NCBI GenBank assembly: GCA_963995525.1
Contig: OZ023209.1
Coordinates: 35,749,179 to 35,813,178, forward strand
DNA: 64,000 nt
From: Escarpia spicata
Lineage: Eukaryota > Annelida > Polychaeta > Sabellida > Siboglinidae
Direction: 5' to 3'
The notes beneath the pieces were generated by a model. It had not been told where the DNA came from. It searched no databases and worked only from the letters and a program-made list of their open reading frames with translations. Shown piece after piece: positions 54,216 to 64,000 of the stretch. Position numbers and translations under genes: made by a program. The first letter of the stretch is position 1. Each line of letters starts with the position of its first letter.

Positions 54216-56180
54216 GACTCCTTGCTATTTAAATATTAATTTGTTACTATTATCTGAGGGTTATGTGTAGGATTAATATCTCTATGATACACTTTATATA
54301 GATACAGCTAAAGGGATTTCCTTAAAGTAAATAAAAAATTGCATTTTCATGTCACCAATCTGCATAAAGATTTCATGGAAATTCTGGCAATTAATTAAAT
54401 AAAAATTTACTTTGACCATTAATTTGTTCCCAAAAAATGTGTGTGTGCGTGCACGTGTGATGCACATGTGCGTGCACGTGTGCAGGGTGTATCTTATTGA
54501 CTGGTTAAGCACGAACTGTTCTTTGTGCAAGTTTTTTTAGTCTTAGCAGTTGTTTATGTCACTGTGTGTAATATGAATACACAAGGAAATAAAATAATCA
54601 CCTGTTCTGACTTGTGGCTTGAATGAGCACTGTCAGACAGATTGCTGTTGGCACTCAGCATGCAGGAAGCCCATTGACAGCCCAACCTACACAATCAGCT
54701 ATTGACAGGTAGCTCTAGGTGCACATGCACTTAGCCGTGGCATCGCCAGCTCAAGGGATAAACAGATACAGGCAGTTGTTTGTGGGGCATCTCCGGTGAC
54801 CTTGGTGTGATGTTTTGGAGGCTGCAGGGCTCCAAGGACAGGTGGTCTCCAGCGGACTTGTGGGGTCAGATCACTATTAGTGATGCCCACCAAATCAGTT
54901 TGATTTCACTGGTTTTATTTGACAAAAACAGAAGTAATTGTATACAGCTAGTGCAGTGTTTTATATCCCTGGCAGGCTGACACTTTTAATTAATACATCA
55001 TTAATTTTACTAATCATTTGAGGCAGTCTGGCAGGATTTCCTCCCAGATGTCTGGTTCCACTGATATCCTTCCATTCACATTCATCTCTTTCCTTGTACC
55101 ATCTACCTATGGGCAAAAGTAGTTATTTGAACTGATTTACTTTCTGTGTACTTGTTGCTGCTGGTGAGCCACTCTCCAGAGGGCACCATTGATTTTATGT
55201 TGACTTTACCTGGAAATATTTAGCATGAGCACTACAGTTGGTAACGACAGATTCGGACAGAAATTAAATGGTCAGCAGAAACATATTTAAGATGAAAAGT
55301 ATGTAAAATTGCTGGTGTGCTTGGTTTGATGATCCATGAATGAATTAGCTAGTATTTATAATACTACCATGCATGTATGTTGGCAAAACATTGATACTAA
55401 ATGAAAACATCTTGCATTGCCCTCATTTCATAATTGGAGTCTTGAGAAATCATTACAATAACATGTATGTGGTTGTAAATATTTTATTAGATATCAACCT
55501 GGGATTTAGTGGAGGCAGAAATGATTGGTGTGATAGTACATTAGGCATACATGTATGTTACTTACTTGGGATATATGAATGGGGTTAGCTATTTTAAATG
55601 GACGTTTGAAGAAAATTAATTCAGTATCAGTGATATGTATATATATATATATGTTTGTTTGGAGTGATTTATTTATAAGTTCTTTAGTTAGTTTTAGCAG
55701 TAAAATAAGGCATAGGTGTCATTACTAGGCCCAGTAAATGCTTTAGAACATTTGATATATTAAAGTTTACCAAATGTGTGATATCTGCTGATTATAAGTT
55801 TGAAGCGTTTTTAATAGTTTTCATGATCTCGTGTTGGCATCAATTCTGACCACAAGTGTGATGCATGCAAAATGTATTGTGACTCAGATCTAAATGTGGC
55901 AGATTGAATTGAAATTGATTAGGAGTTGGCTGTACAGAGATGTGACTAGCACACATTGCCAGATGCATATGTAATTGATTGCTGTCAGATGCATGCAACC
56001 AATCTGAAATGTTTCTTTGTCTCAAAAACAGGATTGGTAAGTTTGTAGACATGCTATTTTCACATGGCAACGAGGTAGCTCGGTTCCCCAAAACAACTTA
56101 ACGTAATATGTTTATTTTTAATGTAAAACTGTGTTCACCTACTGTATTATGCATTACAGTTTTGAAGGTACAATTTTTAA
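54216..56180. other. No recognisable gene
   Basis: AT-rich. Contains an E-box cluster (54452-54480) and a (TA)n run at 55636-55654. Short ORFs only. Confidence 0.4.
54452..54480. promoter_or_regulatory. Three E-boxes at 11-12 bp spacing
   Basis: CACGTG (54452), CACATG (54463) and CACGTG (54475) in a TG/CG-rich stretch. It is likely a microsatellite by-product; any regulatory role is speculation. Confidence 0.2.
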
Positions 56181-56185
56181 TCCTT

Positions 56186-56200
56186 TGGACCAAAGGTCCA
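56186..56200. repeat. Palindrome tggacc aaa ggtcca
   Basis: Perfect 6-bp arms with a 3-bp centre at the start of the tandem ~165-bp repeat region. Confidence 0.6.
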
Positions 56201-56248
56201 ACGGACTTATGCCATCAATCTGCATCCGCCGGTAGCTGCCATATCTCA

Positions 56249-56790
56249 GAAACCGTTCAGCAACTTTTTCTCAAATTTTGTATATACATATCTTAGAATA
56301 TTGCCACTATGTACGAGAAATCTGAATTTGATTTAATCATTCTGAGGGCCCCGTATGGCTCCCCAGGTCCCCCAAAACTGGCAAATTTTCACATTTTGTT
56401 TGTATATTTTTTCAAAAACTCTTCAGTAACTTTTCTGTGATTTTATAATGACATTTCATGTGGTAGTGCCACTATATACACACAAAATCTGTATTTGATT
56501 GAATCATTCTAAAGGCCCCCCAGAGCTCCCCAAAATGCAATTTTTTTCACATTTTGCCTATTTTCTTAAAAACTGCAGTAATCTGCAGTAACGTTTGTCT
56601 AATTTGGTATTGACATTCCATGTGGTAGCGCCTCTGAGCTTGGCTTCCAAGGATTTAGGCGCAGTAGAAGTTATCTGATTATTATTATTATTACTATACA
56701 CAAGAAATCTGTATTTGCTTCAATTTTGTTAAACAATCTTTAACTGTGCTACATACGAGATTGCAGCTCACCAACTCTCCTGCAAGGTTT
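56249..56790. repeat. Tandem repeat of ~165 bp, three diverged units
   Basis: Units start near 56249, 56414 and 56568. Each has (a)aaaact.ttcagtaac, then acatttcatgtggtag-like, ccactat, aaatctgtatttgattgaatc and a GC-rich block ggccccc...gctcccc. The third unit is split by a CR1 3' stub. Confidence 0.8.
56629..56693 (+). mobile_element. 65-bp CR1 3'-end stub
   Basis: It starts cgcctctgagcttggctt, continues ccaaggatttaggcgc, agtagaagttat and ends in (ATT)n. It matches the 3' UTR of the CR1 copies at 12.86 kb (reverse) and 37.84-37.90 kb. The neighbouring tandem units supply the empty site: gtggtag joins ctata across it. It is an extreme 5' truncation carrying only the 3' hairpin and tail. Confidence 0.85.
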
Positions 56791-56794
56791 CTAC

Positions 56795-59700
56795 AACCAC
56801 TGGAAATTGGCCTAAATAGCAGAGTATCTGGATAAAATTCAACAGTATTTTTAATAAATTAATATATATACAATCTTCACGAAATGGTCTACTCGAATAT
56901 TTTATTTCCAGATGTATCTTCACTGGCATGCATATAGTCTCCACTAAACATGTCTATATTTTACTTCCATCATAACCCTTAATGATCTGTAACTATGATT
57001 CACCAAAAACCATTTGATTAATAACAAAATGAAAATTGATTGTCAGTGCCAGGGTATGTTTGACTGCAATTGTGCTTAAAGGTTCCACTTTTTAAAACAG
57101 AATATTACATTATGGACATGCAATGCTGATCAATGGTGCTGGACTTGTATGTTGTTTTGTCAGACATTCTATGTGAATGAATGCTTTAACAGCTTTTTAC
57201 ATTGTGGTCATATTGTGTTGTGTATAATAAATATTGATTATGCAGTCACAACTCACAGGTATGCATTATTACTGTTTGACATTTTTTGGCTCTGGTTACT
57301 GTCAGGATCTGCTCTTCTGACATACTCGATAATGGTAAAATATTTGTCATATATATGACCTTGAACTAGTTGTCCGAATGCAGTGTTCTTGTTCAGTATA
57401 TTGCTATTTCCTTCTGCTGCAGATTAGCTTTTGTCTGCCATATAAGACAGGTGATTGCAAGGACATGGTGTTACATACAGGTCTCATATAAGTGCAGGTT
57501 CAACCATTGTCTGTCTTATCTGCTTGTGCATCAACACCTGACTGATCTCTATCAGATTAAGTGCTATGGTAGTTCAGGTAATGTTTATGGTTGTATGTCA
57601 GGTCAGTGTTTGGTGGGGCAATGTTTACCAAACTTGTATGGCGTATCAGTTCCAAAACAACTTAGAATAAGTTACAATTATTCCATTAATATGAATTTTT
57701 ATTAATATATATATATATATTTAGCTTGATGACTCAGTGTTCTGATTCAAAAGCTATGTCCTATTGGCCCAGGTGTGTATGGAGCTAACCACCTGAGGCC
57801 AATGTCACTTTGACCTTTCTAAAAACTCATAATTGAGCCAATAGCCAGTGTAACCAGTGTTATCATGTAACCATGTAACCAGTGTTATCATGTAACCAGT
57901 GTTATCATGTAACCAGTGTTATCATGTAACCAGTGTTATCGATCTGTCCAGCCAATACATATACTACCGTTGAGTCGTTGCACTTGCTAATGTATCACCA
58001 ACAAGCGTTTACCCAATACAGAATATGTAGTCATCCTATAATAATAATAATTGATCCTGTAAGCGACACAGGTTGACAACCTATTTTGATGGTACATGCC
58101 ATTTTTTATGTGTCTTTATGGTGGACCTCCAAGTTGACACTGCAGTTGATGTTATGTCATTACCTTCTCTCTCATTAGCTTTTATTTGATCCATCCTGGT
58201 GACTCATTCATTCATCCTGTGCAGTGGAGTCACTGCATCACTGCGGGTGTGTGTTTCATGCTGTCCTCTAGTTTCCATGTTTCACATAGACCATGTAGGC
58301 TACAGGTGGACCATGATGTTTCTCTGTGTCTTTGACATGTGTACACTTTAAACATATAACCACAGTCAAAAGTATTTTATAATAAATTATTAATTACGTG
58401 CACAATGCTGTATTATTTTTCATTGTAATTGATTCTCAGTTTGAAATCATGCTGTACTTTTTTATTTAGTGTAATTGCAACAATTACATCAGTTATGAGT
58501 ATAATGTAAACTATTGCATTTTTGTCAAGTACATCTAAAAAACTTTATGTGAAAGAAACATTTAAATAACAAAAGTGCCAGTTGCATTGCAGTTCCATCA
58601 GTCGTACACTGTATATAAAATATCAAAATCCGGCAACACACATGCCATGTTACCCTATTTAATAAAAGTAAGTATTACCGGTAAGTGCCACATAAACTTT
58701 TGGAATATACAGTTAAATCACATTTGTAGTGTGTATTTGAAATGGTGTAAATGCTATTTATTTTTTATTGCAGTGTTAATTAATGTGAGCGACATGGTGG
58801 GTTGCATATATGGTCGTGATATGGAGAGTAATGTTTTATGTGGTTTGCAGCAGAATCTGCTGTGGGAGATTACTAGACATGTCACGTCAGACTGCAGACA
58901 TTAAGCAGTGCCACTGCTTTTGTCAGTTCTTGTCAGGGTTGTTATTGTTATAATAACATTGCATAATAACACACTCCTTTCTCAGGTCCGTAGGCAATCA
59001 AATGACACAGTCACGTGTATCACAATTAAATCTCATGACATCAGCCAGTAATGATGTCATGTGAAAGCACTGTTACATCAAGGCAGATTAGATCAGCTCT
59101 GTTATCTCAGCTTGTTGACAGTGTAATGGCAGGTGTAATTAATTACATCAGTCTGTTTACATGTTATATTAACTTTAAAAGTACAGTTGCATGGGCAATG
59201 TTATCATTATAATCTTACTTTTAACAGCTGTCTAAAATAGATTGTTTTAAGACACGAGTACGAGAACTGAAGCTTATGTGAATAAGCTGTAATGAGTAAA
59301 CTACTTATAAGATTGCCAAATTGTTTTTATGAAATTCCTTAACCTTTTTTTAATTTCTGACCTACCTCCCAAAGGTGTTGTGTTTCAGCCCATGTCTTGC
59401 TCAGACTGGGTTTATAGATACATGGTTTAACCTAATTACAGGCAGACCTGGTATGAAATAATGTGTGTACAACTGTACAGGTATGTAAGTTAGTAGGTGG
59501 ATATGTACACTATATCTATAGTAATGTATATGTAGTATTTGAGTGACACATACACACTTTGTTCAATAAAAGAGTGAATTCTTTTGTTAAAATCATTTTT
59601 TTTAATGTATTTTTATTGTTATTAATCTGAACATCGGGTAGGTTGTAGAAGTGTGAATTGTATTATGTTATAATATGTAGAACCAAACTCTTGTCCTTTT

Positions 59701-60725
59701 GGTCCTGGTAAAAAATAGTGTAATAATTTGTCCTGTGAGTTGACTGAAACTAAGTTATTAATTTCAACAAACAAGTTATTGTGTCATTGTTGGTACTACC
59801 GGTACATGTACATAGGTTCCATTTTGTGCAAATTGTGTCTGGAAAAAGACGAGTGAAAAATTGAAATGAGGAGGAAGAACTGTAATTATTTATCATTTTA
59901 ATTGCATTGCGGAGCACATTTAATGTTCTGTTATGTGCACAGTGTGTCTCTTAGGTACGGCTTATTGCGAAAACACTGCACATGCTGCATACCAAGTGAG
60001 GCAAATGAAATAAAGCAAATATTGAATAATCATTTATTAGTGCATTACCGACATGCTTTGGCCACTGACCTCCAAATTGATTGTAAATTGTCACTTCATA
60101 AACTACTAAAGTAATCATTGCCAGCATGTGTGCGCACAAGTCCTTGGACAATGAGTCGCTGCGGTTTGTTGAATGGGAACACTCCTACTTAAAGCAATCA
60201 ATGTCTGCCCCTCGCGTTCTCATTTCTAAATAACACTGTGATATACAATAGACAAGTACATTGCCCAGATAGCAAATATTGTAGCAAAAATACACAGAAA
60301 TGTTTTCATTAGAAACTTGTCAGTAATTTCCAAGTATTTCGGTCAAGTTTTTCATGAGGCAAACAATGTCAAATGTAAGAAGCCAAGACACCAGAAATGT
60401 GTTTTTGTTAATAAAAGGCCATAGTATTTAACAAGATTGAACATGATTGTCATCGAAAGGAGACACTCAGACGCGAGTGGACAAGGAAGCTATGGGCCTA
60501 TTATATTGTTTTAATTGTTTTGTTAATTTATTTTTATTGACTTTATAATGATTTCTTAATTAACTTTTGATTTGTGGGCATATTGATTAACTAACAAAAT
60601 TAGATATCACGCAGCAAAACACTCGAGACTATTATTGTTATTGATTATATATAAACAATATTATATTTTATTAGTTTGTATGATATTTATCACTTGTTGT
60701 AATATTTATATTCACACTGCTACCT
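56795..60725. other. No recognisable gene; one small tandem repeat
   Basis: Nearly 4 kb AT-rich. The longest ORFs (57370-57705 and 58575-58904, about 110 codons each) read as Cys/Leu/Tyr-rich sequence without a family. An AATAAA lies at 59566. A (TA)n run is at 57706-57721. Confidence 0.4.
57852..57942. repeat. 17-bp tandem repeat, ~5 units
   Basis: Unit aaccagtgttatcatgt, with a short atgtaacc duplication after the first unit. Confidence 0.9.
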
Positions 60726-60727
60726 GG

Positions 60728-61050
60728 TAGTTTGTTCAGTTTGCTAGTCAGTCCACTTAGGCAACCGGTCTATAGTTTGTTCAGTTTGCTAGTCAGTCCA
60801 CTTACGCAACCAGTCTATAGTTTGTTCAGTTTGCTAGTCAGTCCACTTACGCAACCGGTCTATTGTTTGTTCAGTTTGCTAGTCAGTCCACTTACGCAAC
60901 CGGTCTATAGTTTGTTCAGTTTGCTAGTCAGTCCACTTACGCAACCAGTCTATAGTTTGTTCAGTTTGCTAGTCAGTCCACTTATGCAACCAGTCTATAG
61001 TTTGTTCAGTTTGCTAGTCAGTCCACGTACGCAACCAGTCTATAGTTTGT
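60728..61050. repeat. 45-bp minisatellite, 7 units
   Basis: Each unit has tagtttgttcagtttgct, agtcagtccactta and cgcaacc.gtcta. As 45 is divisible by three, one frame stays open and repeats FSLLVSPLTQPVYSL seven times, then ends soon after. Units differ mostly by single bases, not biased to silent positions as far as I can see. Confidence 0.95.
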
Positions 61051-61059
61051 TCAGTCTTT

Positions 61060-63060
61060 CAATTGGCAATTAACAGTCATATTGACCATAATCTACTGCC
61101 CAGTAAATCTACGCTGTTTATTTACAATATTCTATTTCATGTCCCCTCATTCTTCTGCATTCCAAAAGTGGGAAAGAATACTTCTGCCAATATTTCCACA
61201 ACTATTGAGTGGAACTTGTACAACTCACTTTTGTCTTCTGTTGAATCAACAGTCATTATGAGCTGTTTGTGTTTATCACAATCTGCCATATAGCTTGATT
61301 GCCCCATAATTCAAGACCATAATGATTGTATACATATTTATGACCATAGCTGCCTCAGCACTGCCTAGTTTACAATGCATTTCTGTTTACACCTATCCAC
61401 CAACAGTAATGCAAATGTATAATGAGTTTTTCATGCCCCTTAGCATAATGTCTACGATGTTGATGCAGTGAATGTGAAATTTTAAATATTTCCAAGTTCA
61501 GCTCACGGTTATTTGGGGAGAACATTCATGGTAGAAGCCACTACCTCCAGTACAAGGTAGGCTAACACCTGTTAACTTTATGTAATGTTTCATATTTGAA
61601 ACTTGAGGTTGTTTGTCTAGAACTATTGGGATTGCTTGATAGGTTCAGGAATGAAGGATCTTCATTTGCGCCAATAGACTGTCTACTGCGCTGTTTAAAT
61701 TTAAAACTTATCTAGATCAGCTTTTCCTGCTTAATCATTGGTGTTTATCTGTCTAAAGTGTTATGTAGATGGGTGGGTATGCACGCAAATATACTTTGTT
61801 GTAATCTTCTTGGAATGGGCCAGAAGTGAAAACACAATAGAACAGATGTATGCTCCAGAAAGCAGACAAACTCACAGATCAGTCTGATAAATACTGGGCG
61901 TAGTAGTGAATTATACATAGCAAGTCAGTAAGACATTAAGGTGATGGCAGCTTAACCATCCTCTCCCTGCACAGCTGCTGGCTTACAGGATGACATCTGT
62001 ATCAGTGCAGCGTCCCACTAGCTGCAGTCTGTCATTCCAGACAGTGGGAGGGAATTCACCACCAAACATCTTCACTAACTGCATCTCCTCTGGCCACCAA
62101 ACTCCCCCAGCCATTTCATTCGCTTATTACCAGTTTTTTTATCGATCGCTGATGCCACTGACTATTTTGCTTTCATTAACGTGAAATGGCGGTGTGCAGT
62201 GTGGTCTGGTGGCATGGCAACTAACAAGTCTTGCCCAGAAGGCGAGCGAACATAAGACTGCCTGTTTGTGTTGTCTTTGCTGGTGGGCAAGCCCTGAAGC
62301 AGAATTTTGTACATTTGTGCAATTTCTGCTTGAGAAGTGTTTGAAATCTGTGTACGGGTGGATGGACTTAGTGAATCTGAGGTAAGTAGTGCATAATGAT
62401 AGATGGATCAAATGTGATTGAAACGTGAACGAAACCAGTTTTTAACAATTGATCATAGTTATGATAGTATGCATTTATGAATAGTGAAACTAACTTACAT
62501 AATTATTTCATTTAAGAATCTGCTATAGTGTTTAGCCTAAAAGGGACTTTGAAGTGTACAGGACTCCAAAAGAACATTTTGTGAGTTTTTCAGTGTGTCC
62601 ATACTTTCAGCCCAAGTCCTGTCAGTTTTTGCTCTGTATGTCTTCTACAATTGACATAGTACTGATTTACATAAATCGATGTCAAACATCTTCGAATGTG
62701 CACATGAGCCAAAGGGCTTTCTTTCATGTATGCATTCACACTGTCGACTCCATGGCGTTCACAACTAGCACCTACTCCACGGCGTTCATAGCTAGCACCT
62801 ACTCAAAATGTTTTTGTGTATCGTAAAATTTACAGAATTAATCATTTTTGTACCCCATGTTTTCAGACACCTCCAAGAAATAAGTTTTCTTTGTTTCTAT
62901 GTAGTCGAACACCAATTATTATTGATCTTTTATTAAGTATAACTTCTTACAAATGGTGTTATTAATAGCATGGATAGTCAAATGAGATACATTAGAATGT
63001 GTTCATGTTTGTAAATATTTTGACAGCTTTTCTGAGAATTATTTTTGGAAAGGTGAAAAT
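61060..63060. other. No recognisable gene
   Basis: AT-rich. A 26-bp direct duplication at 62752-62806 (ggcgttca.a.ctagcac repeated). ORFs are short and unplaced. Confidence 0.4.
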
Positions 63061-63065
63061 GTAAT

Positions 63066-64000
63066 ACTACCAAATACATATTGTCATTACGCTACCAAAT
63101 ACATATTGTCATTACGCTACCAAATACATATTGTCATTACGCTACCAAATACATATTGTCACTATGCTACCAAATACATATTGTCACTACGCTACCAAAT
63201 ACATATTGTCATTACGCTACCAAATACATATTGTCATTACGCTACCAAATACATTTTGTCATTGCGCTACCAAATACATTTTGTCATTGCGCTACCAAAT
63301 ACATTTTGTCATTACGCTACCAAATACATTTTGTCATTGCGCTACCAAATACATATTGTCATTACGCTACCAAATACACCAAAGACATATTGTCATTACG
63401 CTACCAAATACATATTGTCATTACGCTACCAAATACATTTTGTCATTGCGCTACCAAATACATATTGTCATTACGCTACCAAATACATATTGTCATTACG
63501 CTACCAAATACATTTTGTCATTACCCTACCAAATACGTATTGTCATTACGGTACCAAATACATGTTGTCATTGCGCTACCAAATACATATTGTCATTACG
63601 CTACCAAATACACCAAAGACATATTGTCATTACGCTACCAAATACATATTGTCATTACGCTACCAAATACATATTGTCATTATGCTACCAATACATATTG
63701 TCATTACGTTACCAAATACATATTGTTATTACGTTACCAAATACATAGTGTCATTACGCTACCACATACATATTGTCATTACGCTACCAAATACACCAAA
63801 GACATTGTCATTACGCTACCAAATACATATTGTCATTATGCTACCAAATACATATTGTCATTACGCTACCAAATACATATTGTCATTATGCTACCAAATA
63901 CATATTGTCATTACGTTGCCAAATACATATTGTCATTATGCTACCAAATACATATCGTCATTGCGCTACCAAATACATATCATCATTGCGCTAACAAATA
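63066..64000. repeat. 25-bp minisatellite reaching the window end, ~37 units
   Basis: Unit attacgctacc, then aaatacatattgtc. A longer variant with caccaaagacat recurs near 63370, 63605 and 63785, giving a loose higher-order period of about 180-240 bp. Because 25 is not divisible by three, open frames cycle through the same 25 residues. The array is cut by the window edge, so its full length is unknown. Confidence 0.95.

Noticed and set aside
58575..58904. 109-codon ORF as a small gene
   Set aside because: Composition is Cys/Ile/Lys-rich as expected of AT-rich non-coding DNA, with no motif, no promoter evidence and no family.
63066..64000. CRISPR-like regular repeats
   Set aside because: The 25-bp and 22-bp arrays are head-to-tail without unique spacers, and the window is animal DNA.

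Overview
This window is non-coding, repeat-dense animal DNA. I cannot support a single intact host gene. What can be read is the debris of reverse-transcribing elements: Ty3/Gypsy LTR retrotransposons and CR1/Jockey-like and RTE-like LINEs. There is also a hAT-type DNA transposon, a small palindromic non-autonomous element and a tRNA-derived SINE, together with unusually long (CA)n/(TG)n tracts and several minisatellites. The element mix suggests a marine invertebrate, either a lophotrochozoan such as a mollusc, annelid or brachiopod, or a non-vertebrate deuterostome. The sequence does not let me choose. All gene calls come from reading translations by eye, and boundaries are good to about 10-50 bp unless a repeat junction fixes them.

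Layout. 1-4.6 kb is AT-rich with two LINE 3' scraps (2445-2572, 2855-3175). 4.6-5.95 kb is a Gypsy integrase followed by an OTU-type cysteine protease remnant. 8.25-8.41 kb is a (TG)n tract. 9.35-11.55 kb is a 2.2-kb minisatellite of about 100 units of 22 bp, each carrying an ACATGT-type palindrome. 12.38-12.72 kb is another (TG)n tract. 12.86-16.0 kb holds three LINE fragments. 16.6-17.3 kb is a decayed member of a widespread invertebrate transposon-associated protein family. 21.37-21.74 kb is a long hairpin fused to a (CA)n tract. 23.85-25.54 kb is a minus-strand LINE and 26.8-28.0 kb a minus-strand Gypsy pol.

28.84-42.84 kb is the most informative part, a nest of insertions that can be unpicked. 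A 5'-truncated LINE ("LINE D", only about 1 kb of its own sequence) is split by a Gypsy element ("Gypsy B", 29244-32438) with 166-bp LTRs and a perfect 5-bp target duplication. It is split again 18 bp further on by an older Gypsy ("Gypsy C", 32462-42242). Gypsy C was itself invaded three times: a hAT in its 5' LTR, a CR1 LINE between its RT and integrase, and a two-ORF LINE ("LINE E") before its 3' LTR.

45.85-50.7 kb is a second nest: one RTE-like LINE on the minus strand carries a palindromic DNA element and another RTE-like LINE with a 28-bp target duplication. A tRNA-derived SINE follows. From about 51 kb to the end the sequence is AT-rich and nearly free of recognisable elements. It holds four minisatellites (44, 17, 45 and 25 bp units), an approximately 165-bp tandem repeat hit by a 65-bp CR1 stub, and scattered unrecognised short ORFs.

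No genes here cooperate in a pathway. The story is of successive element arrivals, with the order readable from who interrupts whom and from LTR divergence (Gypsy B about 95% between LTRs, Gypsy C about 85%). The points I would check first are the p53-consensus-like 22-bp array, the 14-kb nest, the OTU tail on the Gypsy integrase, and the small palindromic element.
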